Origin: a virus
Direction: 5' to 3' (one strand)
Virus record (IMG/VR): IMGVR_UViG_3300025141_009936
Coordinates: 1-22,065 of that record
Length of the DNA stretch: 22,065 nt
The notes beneath the pieces are model-generated. The model searched no databases and was not told the origin of the DNA. It was given only the letters and a program-made list of their open reading frames with translations. How positions within the stretch are numbered: position 1 is the stretch's first letter; each line of letters starts with the position of its first letter. Shown one piece after another: positions 1 through 7,960 of this stretch. The translations under genes and the position numbers were made by a program.

Positions 1-26
1 CAAACTGAATCTTCTATTTTAGACAT
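1..26 (-). CDS. possible start of a further gene, cut by the window edge
   Basis: An ATG at 26-24 overlaps the stop codon of the preceding zinc-ribbon gene and opens a frame (MSKIEDSV...) that stays open to the window edge. Short overlaps like this are the rule in this genome, so it may be the next gene of the groES-groEL operon. There is no clear Shine-Dalgarno sequence and only eight codons are visible, so nothing can be said about function. Confidence 0.3.
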
Positions 27-276
27 CTGTTTTCGGCATTAGTTCTTCATTAATATGACTACACTTAGCGCATTGGTAAATTGGGATTGGTAAAAATCCT
101 GCCTTTCCTGTTGGATTCATTACTGGGGATATTTTCCTAAGTAATGTGACTTGCTGGAATGTTGGATTTCCGCAGTTGTCGCATTCCACCGAGTCTAAAT
201 CTTTCATTTGTAATCCTTCTAGATTTCTTGCCAATGATTTTTTTAAATTATCATTTCCTCCTGTTATTGATTCCAT
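19..276 (-). CDS. small zinc-ribbon protein, function unknown
   Basis: This 85-residue protein has two CxxC pairs, C-D-N-C near residues 32-35 and C-A-K-C near 69-72, separated by a stretch with LLRKISP, a Gly-rich turn and IPIYQC. That is the layout of a treble-clef or zinc-ribbon fold, and similar small proteins are common in marine T4-like phages. It could bind nucleic acid or a protein partner; the sequence does not say which. The start has a good Shine-Dalgarno sequence (AAGGAG, seven bases before ATG) that lies across the groEL stop codon. It is therefore likely co-translated with groEL and is the third gene of the chaperonin operon. Confidence 0.75.
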   Translation of the reverse strand: MESITGGNDNLKKSLARNLEGLQMKDLDSVECDNCGNPTFQQVTLLRKISPVMNPTGKAGFLPIPIYQCAKCSHINEELMPKTDV

Positions 277-285
277 ATTTTCTCC

Positions 286-1905
286 TTACATCATTCCAAA
301 GCCACCACCAGCCATTGGAGGTTCTTTGCCTTCCTCTCCAGGAAGATTTGTTATTACACACTCAGTAGTTAATAGGGTTCCTGCAACTGATGAAGCTTTT
401 TCTAAAGCTGTTCTAGTTACCTTGCATGGATCGATAATACCCGCTTCAAACATATCTACAATTTTTTCAGTTCTGGCATCAAAGCCTTTATTTTTTCCTG
501 CATCTTCAATTTTACTCCAAATAAGATCTGGATTAAGTCCACAGTTTTCCATTATTCTTTGAAAAGGAGAACTACAAGCTTTTGCAACTATATTTGCTCC
601 AGTCTTTTGGTGATCGTTTTCAAAATCTAATCCTGATTCATTGCAAGACATTAAAGCTATTCCTCCGCCGGCAACAATTCCTTCATCTAGGGCTGCTCTT
701 GTGGCATTAAGGGCATCTTCAACTCTATCTTTCTTTTCTTTCATTTCTATTTCAGATTGAGCTCCAATTCTTAAAATAGCTACTCCACCTGCAAGTTTTG
801 CTAGTCTTTCTTGGTTTTGTTCTTTGTCGTAATTAGAAGATGAATTATCAATATCGTGCTTTATTAAGTTTATTCTTTCTTCAATTGCTTCAACTGAACC
901 AGCTCCGTCAACAATAGTTGTTTTCTTATTGTCAATAGTAATAGTTGCCGCGGTACCAAAAACCTCCGGGGTAATTTTATCAAGTCTCATTCCTCTTTGA
1001 TAAGATACAACCGTTCCGCCTGTTAGTGCTGCAATATCTTCTAGGTATTGATTTCGCTTTTCACCAAAACCAGGAGCTTTCACAGCTGCAACCTTTAATG
1101 TTCCTCTAATTTTATTTACAATAAGTCCAGCCAATGCTTCACCATCAATATCTTCTGCCACAATAAGCAAAGGCTTGTTTTGTTGTATTGCTGCTTCTAA
1201 AACTTTTACAATGTCTTTAATGGACGTTATTTTTTTATCATACAATAAAATCCAAGGGTTTTCTAATTCTACTCTCATGTCAGAATTATTAGTAATAAAA
1301 TATGGAGATAAGTATTTACTTTCAAATTGCATACCTTCAACCATTTCCAATCTAGTATCGCCAGTTTGAGATTCTTCAACAGTTACTACACCTTCTCTAC
1401 CAACTTTAGAAATTGCTTCAGAAATTAAATTACCAACCTCTGTATCGTTATTTGCACTTACTGTTGCAACATTTCTAATATCTTCTTCAGAACTTATTTC
1501 TTTACTGCTATTCTTTAAAGCTTTTACAATACCCACTACAGCTTTATCTATACCACGCTTTAATTCAATAGGATGAGATCCTTGTTCAATTGCTGCAAAG
1601 CTTTGGTCAATTATAGACGCTGCTAGTACTGTTGCTGTAGTTGTTCCATCACCAGCTTCATCATTTGTTTGTTGAGAAACTTCTTTTACAATTTGAGCGC
1701 CAGCATTTTCTAATGGGTTTTCTAATTCTATAGATTTTGCAACTGTGACTCCATCTTTTGTTGAATGGTATTCACCATATTCTTTTTCTATTACAACATT
1801 TCTACCTCTAGGTCCTAGTGTTGTTTCTACAGCTTTAGATAGTTTATCTACACCGTTTTTTAACGCTTTTCTAGCGCTTGAATCAAAAGTTAATTCTTTA
1901 GACAT
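286..1905 (-). CDS. groEL: GroEL chaperonin (Hsp60), phage-encoded
   Basis: This is a full-length 539-residue group I chaperonin (bacterial GroEL is about 548). The N-terminal equatorial domain has TLGPRGRNVVIEK, KDGVTVAKSIEL and the nucleotide loop GDGTTTATVLA. The apical domain carries KAPGFGEKRN, and the second equatorial part has the VEDAL motif with the ATP-hydrolysis aspartate and VAGGGIAL. The tail ends GGGFGMM, a short version of the bacterial GGM tail. All ATPase residues I checked are intact, so it should be active. It would form the folding ring with GroES, probably for phage virion proteins such as the capsid protein. The start has a strong Shine-Dalgarno sequence (AGGAGA) inside groES, and the two genes overlap by 8 bases. 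A complete GroEL is unusual in T4-like phages, which usually encode only a GroES-like co-chaperonin. Confidence 0.97.
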   Translation of the reverse strand: MSKELTFDSSARKALKNGVDKLSKAVETTLGPRGRNVVIEKEYGEYHSTKDGVTVAKSIELENPLENAGAQIVKEVSQQTNDEAGDGTTTATVLAASIIDQSFAAIEQGSHPIELKRGIDKAVVGIVKALKNSSKEISSEEDIRNVATVSANNDTEVGNLISEAISKVGREGVVTVEESQTGDTRLEMVEGMQFESKYLSPYFITNNSDMRVELENPWILLYDKKITSIKDIVKVLEAAIQQNKPLLIVAEDIDGEALAGLIVNKIRGTLKVAAVKAPGFGEKRNQYLEDIAALTGGTVVSYQRGMRLDKITPEVFGTAATITIDNKKTTIVDGAGSVEAIEERINLIKHDIDNSSSNYDKEQNQERLAKLAGGVAILRIGAQSEIEMKEKKDRVEDALNATRAALDEGIVAGGGIALMSCNESGLDFENDHQKTGANIVAKACSSPFQRIMENCGLNPDLIWSKIEDAGKNKGFDARTEKIVDMFEAGIIDPCKVTRTALEKASSVAGTLLTTECVITNLPGEEGKEPPMAGGGFGMM

Positions 1906-2197
1906 TGTTTTCTCCTCTTGTAACTATGCAAAATAAATCTATTTCGCTTATTATTAAAATATCGCCTTCTTCCATTTCAACAGTATATGCTGCTCTTTTA
2001 GGATATGCCACAATATCTCCAACTGCTACCATTGGTTCGATAAGGGTTCCAAAATTATATGCTGCTGGGCCTACTGCCTTTACAACACCTCTACTTATAC
2101 CTTCTTGCGAAATATCTGGTAAGATAACTCCACCTGAAGTCATTTCTTCTGGATCTAATTGTTTAATCGCTACTTTTCCTCTGATTGGTACTACCAT
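1898..2197 (-). CDS. groES: GroES co-chaperonin, phage-encoded
   Basis: From the ATG at 2197 this is a 99-residue GroES (bacterial about 97). It has the N-terminal strand VVPIRGKVAIKQL, the G-G-V-I-L-P motif at the start of the mobile loop region, GRGV-like SRGVVKAVGP, VGDIVAYPKR and a C-terminal ILIISEIDL strand. The frame also has an ATG 30 bases upstream (2227), but that adds ten low-complexity residues (MNKNNNGGFK) not found in the family. The ATG at 2197 has a near-perfect Shine-Dalgarno sequence (GGAGG at 2205-2209, seven bases away) that lies inside that extension, so 2197 is preferred. GroES caps the GroEL ring. It heads the groES-groEL-zinc-ribbon operon and follows a copy of the recurring promoter motif. 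Confidence 0.95.
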   Translation of the reverse strand: MVVPIRGKVAIKQLDPEEMTSGGVILPDISQEGISRGVVKAVGPAAYNFGTLIEPMVAVGDIVAYPKRAAYTVEMEEGDILIISEIDLFCIVTRGENNV

Positions 2198-2204
2198 TTT
2201 AAAA

Positions 2205-2209
2205 CCTCC
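2205..2209 (-). promoter_or_regulatory. Shine-Dalgarno site that fixes the groES start
   Basis: GGAGG sits seven bases before the ATG at 2197, and there is no comparable site before the upstream in-frame ATG at 2227. This supports the 99-residue GroES over a 109-residue form. Confidence 0.8.
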
Positions 2210-2233
2210 ATTATTGTTTTTATTCATAACTAT

Positions 2234-2250
2234 TTAATTTACTAATATAA
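2234..2250 (-). promoter_or_regulatory. putative promoter motif upstream of groES
   Basis: The minus strand reads TTATATTAGTAAATTAA. It shares TTATATTA with sites before four other genes in the window and lies in the short gap between DNA polymerase and groES. It probably starts the chaperonin operon transcript. No -35 element matching a host sigma-70 consensus is evident. Confidence 0.45.
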
Positions 2251-2266
2251 ATATAATTCTTAGACA

Positions 2267-4723
2267 TTATATTGTTGCTTTTTCTTTTATTATTTCATTA
2301 TATTCTTCTAATATATTTTTAACGTTATCTATTTTATTAAATTCTTTAAGTTGGTCTAATACCTGCTTCTTAAAAAATATTTCATAGTCTAATTCAAATA
2401 TATCTTTTCTTTTTCCTATTAGATCTAGGTCTTCTTCATTGAGACATATTGCCGTTTGCCTATCTCTAGGTTTAGTATCTTCTTCGCAGTTACTTTTAAT
2501 GTAAAATAGGTATGGATTATCAGTATTTTTAATTGTAGTTTCTAACCTATCATTTGCCCATACTGAAGCCTTTACGTGTTGTGGCATTGTTTTTACATAT
2601 TCGTTAAATCTTCTGGTAAATGATTTTGATATACCTATTTCTTTATATCCAACAGATTCTACTTTTTTTCTTAATGCTAATAGGTGTCTAATATCTAAAC
2701 CATCCCTAACTGCTAATTCTGCAATTTTGTTCATTGCTCCTTTCATAAATTCTGGTGTATCTTTACGAATAATATTCATACCTCTAATATACTTATATCC
2801 AGTATCTCTTACTATTCCATAATATCTTTTCTTTGAATTACCAAAGTATATTTTTTCCATGTCATATTCAAATTTTAAATCCATTAGCATGTATTCATCT
2901 TGCAGTTTAGGATTGTATTTTTTAACATATTCTTCTTTTAGTGCGTCATTAAATACTTCTAATTGACTTTCCATTTGTTCTGCAGTCTTACCAGCTGATT
3001 TTACAAATATAGAATCTGTATCTCCGTATAGAGTTTTGTGGCCATATTCATTAAATTTTAATACAGCAAATTTAAGAGCCTGTCTTGCAAAATATGTAAT
3101 AGCATCTGCTACTTCTGGCTTATATAGTCTGAATTGGTTAAAGCCCATAGCGCCATATGCAGAGTTTAATATAATTTTATATGCCCATTGCCTTTTTTCC
3201 ATTGCTACAATATCATCGCCAGTGTATTCACCAGCCTTTAATGCTCTATTTATTTCAACCCTTTTTAAGAATAGCTTTTTTAATACATAAGGTAATAATC
3301 CTAATTTATGTTCTTGTGAATAGAATAAGTATCTACCTCCAAAAAGAGTATCATCATGGCCAGTATCAATAAATGGAATTTTATCTTTATTTAATTGGTC
3401 AATTATTTCTTCAATATTTATACCAAGCTTTTTACAATCTTTTTCAGATGCTATAAATGTTTCTGGACTTAGATTAAATGCCATCATAGCTGTTGGATAA
3501 AGTGAAGTATAATCCATAACAGTTACGTCATCATGTTTACCTGGTTCAGTTGGATTAAAGACTATTGCACCTGCGTATTGTTGCTTTCTTCCATGTCTTC
3601 TTGTTGGAAATATTAGTTTTTGGTGAAACTCTTTTAAAATATAGTTATCAACAATCATAGATTTATAAAAAACTAAACCTAAAGAATCTAAATTTGCAAT
3701 ACTTTGTATTGTTGTATATAGGCCAAAGATGTTTATTTTATCATTTATTTCTTTAAGTATTTCAACATCACGTATACCATACTTTATAAATCCTTTATAA
3801 TTAGTATTCCAATCTTTCCAAGTAACGTCTGTTAATTTGTCTAATCCTTTTTCACCAACAATTTCTTTAACGGCCGTAGCTAGTTTATAGTTTGGTAAAT
3901 TATAACCCATATCTTGAACGCCTTCCATCATATCAATATGATCTAGGCCTTTGATATTTACTTTCCAATATTCACCGCGTTTTCTAATATAAACATCTTT
4001 TATTGGCGATAAGTTTTCATATGGCAAACCTAAAACCCTACATCTATTTACTATATATGGAAGATCATAACCTGCAGAATACCATCCGCTAATTACGTCT
4101 ACTTTCATCATATTTAATGTATTAATAAATCCTAGTATTGCTGTTTCTTCTTTTTTGCACAGCATAATTACATGGGTACCGTCATCAATAATTTTAGGTT
4201 CATCATAATCTTTTGTATGCTCAGGATGCCAGGAAAATACAAAATATTTTTCTACTTGTGGTATATAACACTGAATAGATGTAATTGGCTGTTTAGCTTT
4301 TTCTGGCATATTATCTTTAGGATTTTCTGGATCAAACCAAGTCTCAATATCAAAATACATGATGTTTCTTTTATCAGACCATTCCAATCCTTTATCCAAT
4401 ATAAAATTAAACTCTGGGCTTTTATCTGACTCGTATATTCTTCCTGGATAATCTTTTCCTACTTGATTTCTCATTTTTATAGAGGTATAACTAACTTTAT
4501 ATACCTCTTCTTCGTGTAAAGATTTGTATATAGTAGTATCACTACAATCAAATTGCTTGATGTCTAATATATCTTCAATGTGTTTTGCAGAATAATAGAA
4601 ATAATCTTTAAAATTATCAACCTTAGTTGTAAAATTTCCGTTTTCGTCATAGCCAAATTGGTAAATTTTATAAATTCCTTTGTCAAATTTTGACGTTATT
4701 CTTGATAGTTTGAATGTGCTCAT
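2267..4723 (-). CDS. family B DNA polymerase, T4 gp43-like
   Basis: This is the replicative DNA polymerase with proofreading exonuclease, 818 residues against 898 in T4 gp43. The exonuclease motifs are visible: FDIETW (Exo I), the SGWYSAGYDLPY segment (Exo II) and YGIRDVEIL (Exo III). The polymerase motifs follow in order: VMDYTSLYPT (motif A), KIILNSAYGAMG (motif B) and YGDTDSIFV (motif C), whose aspartates bind the metals. All look intact. The start at 4723 has no Shine-Dalgarno sequence and follows a promoter-like motif that ends about ten bases upstream. The sequence upstream is nearly duplicated in front of rnh, which suggests that the two replication genes are co-regulated. It is the only gene of its transcription block before groES. 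Confidence 0.97.
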   Translation of the reverse strand: MSTFKLSRITSKFDKGIYKIYQFGYDENGNFTTKVDNFKDYFYYSAKHIEDILDIKQFDCSDTTIYKSLHEEEVYKVSYTSIKMRNQVGKDYPGRIYESDKSPEFNFILDKGLEWSDKRNIMYFDIETWFDPENPKDNMPEKAKQPITSIQCYIPQVEKYFVFSWHPEHTKDYDEPKIIDDGTHVIMLCKKEETAILGFINTLNMMKVDVISGWYSAGYDLPYIVNRCRVLGLPYENLSPIKDVYIRKRGEYWKVNIKGLDHIDMMEGVQDMGYNLPNYKLATAVKEIVGEKGLDKLTDVTWKDWNTNYKGFIKYGIRDVEILKEINDKINIFGLYTTIQSIANLDSLGLVFYKSMIVDNYILKEFHQKLIFPTRRHGRKQQYAGAIVFNPTEPGKHDDVTVMDYTSLYPTAMMAFNLSPETFIASEKDCKKLGINIEEIIDQLNKDKIPFIDTGHDDTLFGGRYLFYSQEHKLGLLPYVLKKLFLKRVEINRALKAGEYTGDDIVAMEKRQWAYKIILNSAYGAMGFNQFRLYKPEVADAITYFARQALKFAVLKFNEYGHKTLYGDTDSIFVKSAGKTAEQMESQLEVFNDALKEEYVKKYNPKLQDEYMLMDLKFEYDMEKIYFGNSKKRYYGIVRDTGYKYIRGMNIIRKDTPEFMKGAMNKIAELAVRDGLDIRHLLALRKKVESVGYKEIGISKSFTRRFNEYVKTMPQHVKASVWANDRLETTIKNTDNPYLFYIKSNCEEDTKPRDRQTAICLNEEDLDLIGKRKDIFELDYEIFFKKQVLDQLKEFNKIDNVKNILEEYNEIIKEKATI

Positions 4724-4733
4724 AGTTTAATTT

Positions 4734-4794
4734 TTATATAGGTAATATAAACAATTTATTTAAAATAAAAAAATATTTGGTTAAAAGTTATTAA
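4734..4794 (-). promoter_or_regulatory. putative promoter of DNA polymerase, near-duplicate of the rnh upstream region
   Basis: The core, TTATATTACCTATATAA at 4734-4750, belongs to the recurring motif. Beyond it the similarity to 20722-20782 continues without gaps: from the GG at 4741 to 4794, 45 of 54 positions match by hand count, including a distal block reading TTAATAACTTTT on the minus strand. A spacing-conserved pair of blocks about 40 bp apart suggests a promoter plus an activator site. It overlaps the stop codon of the upstream gene. Confidence 0.6.
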
Positions 4795-6281
4795 CAATTT
4801 AGATCGTAGTATTGTCCAGTTTTAATTAGCATGTTTGCTTTAACCATTTCTTGCATTATGGCCCAGCTTTCTTTCCAATTGCTGTCAAGTTTTAATCCGT
4901 GGCCACCTTCAGATATAATAACCTTTAGTATTTGATCGTGTCTTATAGAAGTATTACCCAATGAAGACATTATTCTTTTTATTAAATCTATATTTGTTTG
5001 ATTTAAGGTTATTTTTTTAGTTTTAGCAGTTTTTATTTTTGAAACAATTGTGGAAGATGGTTCTTCTTTAATCATTTTAACTTTACAAGTTTCTCCTACC
5101 AATACTTCTCCCATTTCTGTTTGACTTAGTTCTTCCATTATAACTTCTCTAGGAATAATTGGTTGTGTTTTTACTTTTGGGGCAACTCTAGCAACTTTCC
5201 TCTTTTTTATTAAGTGAGGATTATTTTTAAGCCTACAGTAAACAGAGTACTGGCAAAGACTTACTTCAGTACCGTATGATTTTAGTTCATTTTGCTCATC
5301 TTCAAATATTTTAATACCATTTTCTGTTGTATAGTTCCACAATTCTTTATGAAACTGTATATCTAAAATTTCTTTTTGGTTTTCTCGTATCCAAACAACT
5401 CTTTCGCCTAAAGGTACTTCTTTTTTAGATAAACCTGGAAACATTAATTCTAGAGTTTCGCATGCGCCTGGACCTGGAGCTACAAACTTTGAATCGTGGC
5501 TAAAGTTTAATTTTGGATTAACAGAGTTAGAGGTTGAACAATGGTACCCATAATAGTCTCCTATCATGCTTTCACCGGTTAAGTATAAAAATCCTTCATA
5601 AAGATCTTTTGCTTCTCTCATCCCTGTCATAACTGTTTTTTTAGGATTATGTCCAGAAGGTCTATGTGTCCAAGATGCTATCCATTCGCAAACATTAGAC
5701 CATGTTCCTTTATCATCATGCCTAGCATTTCCTAGATACCATTCATTAACAAACCTTCTTCCAGCAGTTTGAATACTTGTGTGTAATTCAGTAGTACCCC
5801 ATATTTTTTGTTTATTTTCTTTAGCTGCAACTGCAATTTTTCTAAGTTTTTTGGTATATTCTCCAACTTCACCTGTTTCTTTAAAATCTTGTTGCTCTTT
5901 ACCTAGCAAAATAAAATCTATATGGGCTTTTTTATTATCGTCAATTCCAGTTAAAACATTGTGTACGCCCCTTGCTCCATAAAAGTGAGATATAATAGTA
6001 TTACCAATAACATTTTGCCATTTTAGTCCTGGAACAGTAACTATATTTTCCATAATATAGACCATCCTATCATCTGCCGTTATTGAAGGATGAAAATATT
6101 CTACTTCTAATCCAAGTGCTGGATCTGTTGGATTATATGATTCAACTATTCCTTTTTGGAAAAGCGTTCTCCTATTAACCATTTTGACAAAGTGCTCGTA
6201 GTCTTTTAATATATCCCAATCAAGGCTATTTCTTAATGCTTGATCTTTTGTACTACCTGCAGGTATTAAAATATTAGGCAT
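4791..6281 (-). CDS. DNA-base hypermodification family protein (aGPT pyrophosphorylase / hmdU-kinase helical domain-like)
   Basis: This 496-residue protein resembles the phage family named alpha-glutamyl/putrescinyl thymine pyrophosphorylase, which shares a HhH-DNA-glycosylase-like fold with the 5-hmdU DNA kinase helical domain. Family-like signatures appear in the expected order. An N-terminal helix carries NRR and a TDP turn (residues 37-54), and ADDR is at 69-72. A long helical segment follows, then IGDYYGYH (240-247), the APGPGA turn (268-273), and EVSLCQYSVYCR (339-350), matching the family's E-x-x-L-C-x-(F/Y)-x-x-Y motif. Known members act on hydroxymethylated pyrimidines in phage DNA. 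After residue 355 a Lys-rich linker leads to a C-terminal segment that looks like a winged helix. It overlaps the HAD gene by 8 bases and is third in the MIPS-HAD operon. The assignment rests on remembered family motifs, and the exact reaction is unknown. Confidence 0.6.
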   Translation of the reverse strand: MPNILIPAGSTKDQALRNSLDWDILKDYEHFVKMVNRRTLFQKGIVESYNPTDPALGLEVEYFHPSITADDRMVYIMENIVTVPGLKWQNVIGNTIISHFYGARGVHNVLTGIDDNKKAHIDFILLGKEQQDFKETGEVGEYTKKLRKIAVAAKENKQKIWGTTELHTSIQTAGRRFVNEWYLGNARHDDKGTWSNVCEWIASWTHRPSGHNPKKTVMTGMREAKDLYEGFLYLTGESMIGDYYGYHCSTSNSVNPKLNFSHDSKFVAPGPGACETLELMFPGLSKKEVPLGERVVWIRENQKEILDIQFHKELWNYTTENGIKIFEDEQNELKSYGTEVSLCQYSVYCRLKNNPHLIKKRKVARVAPKVKTQPIIPREVIMEELSQTEMGEVLVGETCKVKMIKEEPSSTIVSKIKTAKTKKITLNQTNIDLIKRIMSSLGNTSIRHDQILKVIISEGGHGLKLDSNWKESWAIMQEMVKANMLIKTGQYYDLNC

Positions 6282-6669
6282 GCAAATCCTCTAAATGTCT
6301 TACATTTTCTTTTTCAGTAAAATCATGTGAAACATGTATTACTTTTCCATTCCAACCTTTTTCTATTTCTTCTTTTTGTACAATGTCATCTTCAAAGAAA
6401 AACTGAACTATAATTTCTTCTTCATGCTTTAAAAACTTTAAAGTATTTGCCTTATGTATACCTGAAGTTTCTCTAGACTTTTCAGTAAATGGCAAGGGAT
6501 TAAAATAAACTTTATTTTTTATTCCATGTTTTAATAAAAATGCTTTAGTTTCTGGTTCTTCTTCATAGCTTCTGCCAGTTATTATTACATCGTTTGGGCC
6601 TGGTCTTACACCGCATATTCCATTTCCTAAATGGATTACCCCATCAATATCAAATCCGTTTACTTTCAT
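6274..6669 (-). CDS. small HAD-superfamily phosphatase
   Basis: This 131-residue protein has the HAD motifs in order. FDIDGV at residues 6-11 supplies the nucleophile Asp7 and the general acid Asp9. ITGRS at 30-34 is motif II, Lys73 is a candidate for motif III, and FEDD at 92-95 holds the metal-binding acids of motif IV. It has no large cap domain, so it is a compact phosphohydrolase that could take a small phosphorylated metabolite or a nucleotide or DNA-end phosphate. It starts two bases after the MIPS stop codon and overlaps the next gene by 8 bases, so the three are probably translationally coupled. An obvious candidate substrate is the inositol 3-phosphate made by its neighbour, but this is inferred from position only. 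Confidence 0.75.
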   Translation of the reverse strand: MKVNGFDIDGVIHLGNGICGVRPGPNDVIITGRSYEEEPETKAFLLKHGIKNKVYFNPLPFTEKSRETSGIHKANTLKFLKHEEEIIVQFFFEDDIVQKEEIEKGWNGKVIHVSHDFTEKENVRHLEDLHA

Positions 6670-6671
6670 AA

Positions 6672-7859
6672 TTATTTATTCATTTGTTTTGAAGTAGATT
6701 CAGTTAACCTTCTGTTTGCTAGTTCAGTGCATTCATAAACAGCGTCTGAAAACATCATTTGATCTGGCGGAGTTTTTTGAGTAAACGCAGATGGGCCTCT
6801 TAGTGCTCCTACTACTCCTAATTCTCTTGCAACTTTTAAGTATCTTATTGCGTCTATTACTACTCCTGCAGAATTTGGGCTGTCTTGAACACTTAATTGG
6901 GCGTCAAATAATACTGGAGAACCACCGAAACCTTCAAGCTCTAATCTAAAGTTTGCAACTTTATTATCTCCGTAAAAATGAATATATTCAGAGGGTCCTG
7001 CATGGAGGAAAGAATCTTCAGTAGAAATACCTCTAATTTCATTTTGAGCTCTAATAACATTTTCTTTAGAAATCTTTTTTGAAGCTAATCTAGTTTTGTC
7101 TTCCATATTTAAAAAGTCAGTATTACCACCAACATTTCTTTGTATGTGTGCTTTTACATGGTGACCTCTTTCAAATGCTAATTCTTGTAGCATCTGAGAT
7201 AAAATACTTGCCCCAAATTGAGAACGCATATCGTCTCCAACTAATGGTATACCAGCATCAATAAATCTTTGTTCCCAAGCTGGATCAGATGCAATAAATA
7301 CTGGGATACAATTTACAAAAGAAATTCCAGTTTCTAAACAAATTTCAGCCCAAAATTCTGTAGTTTTTTGCGAACCAACGGGTAAATAGTTAACAAGTAC
7401 TTCTACTTTTCTTGCTTTTAATTCTTTAATTATGGTATCTTTCCATTTTCTTTCTAATTTATTGGTCCAAGATACTCTATTCATATCTGTAGAATTTCTT
7501 AGCTTTTCAGAAACTAGAAATCTATTTTCTTCAGGATAATTATCCATTAAGCCCGCATAACCATCAATAACAGGGGCTTCAAATACTGGTGCTTTAGATT
7601 CAATAGTATCTACAATATTCCATGCACAGTTTGGTCGTTGTTGTAATGCTTCACCCAATGGTAAACCAGTCTTACGTTCGTCAATATCAAACCCTACTAC
7701 GAATTCAACATCTCCAGCTAAATAGCCTCCAATATCTGTTTTCATTACTCCTGTTGATGCTTTAGTATTTTCAGCATAATATTGTACGCCTTCTACAAGC
7801 GACTTTGCACAGTTTCCTGTTCCTATGATTCCTACTTTAATTTTGTTGTTTTTTGCCAT
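6672..7859 (-). CDS. ino1: myo-inositol-1(3)-phosphate synthase
   Basis: The enzyme converts glucose 6-phosphate to inositol 3-phosphate with tightly bound NAD. At 395 residues it matches the short prokaryotic form rather than the about 530-residue eukaryotic one. It has an N-terminal Rossmann motif (VGIIGTGNCAKS, residues 9-20), NYLPVGS, the GDDMRSQFGAS segment corresponding to GDDIKSQVGAT of mycobacterial Ino1, NVGGNTDFLNM, SKKISKENV, and the DSPNSAGVVIDAIR active-site segment. The start has an AAGGGGA Shine-Dalgarno sequence and a promoter-like motif upstream. It is an unusual metabolic gene for a phage. It heads a three-gene operon with a HAD phosphatase and a DNA-modification family protein. 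Alternative roles are supply of inositol for host lipids or osmolytes. Confidence 0.9.
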   Translation of the reverse strand: MAKNNKIKVGIIGTGNCAKSLVEGVQYYAENTKASTGVMKTDIGGYLAGDVEFVVGFDIDERKTGLPLGEALQQRPNCAWNIVDTIESKAPVFEAPVIDGYAGLMDNYPEENRFLVSEKLRNSTDMNRVSWTNKLERKWKDTIIKELKARKVEVLVNYLPVGSQKTTEFWAEICLETGISFVNCIPVFIASDPAWEQRFIDAGIPLVGDDMRSQFGASILSQMLQELAFERGHHVKAHIQRNVGGNTDFLNMEDKTRLASKKISKENVIRAQNEIRGISTEDSFLHAGPSEYIHFYGDNKVANFRLELEGFGGSPVLFDAQLSVQDSPNSAGVVIDAIRYLKVARELGVVGALRGPSAFTQKTPPDQMMFSDAVYECTELANRRLTESTSKQMNK

Positions 7860-7885
7860 TTTGATTCCCCTTTAATTTTTATTTG

Positions 7886-7900
7886 TTTTATATAATATAA
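7886..7900 (-). promoter_or_regulatory. putative promoter motif upstream of the MIPS operon
   Basis: TTATATTATATAAAA on the minus strand is a two-base-shorter variant of the recurring motif. It lies in the 101-bp gap at 7860-7960, one of the larger gaps in the window, and is followed 26 bases later by the MIPS start codon. Confidence 0.4.
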
Positions 7901-7960
7901 TAAATTTTTTTCAAATAGAAAAATTATTTCACTTTTAATTTCCCCATAATAAATACTAAG

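Noticed and set aside
1905-2237. Plus-strand ORF opposite groES
   Set aside because: It is the antisense shadow of a clearly conserved GroES gene, has low-complexity hydrophobic content and no ribosome site.
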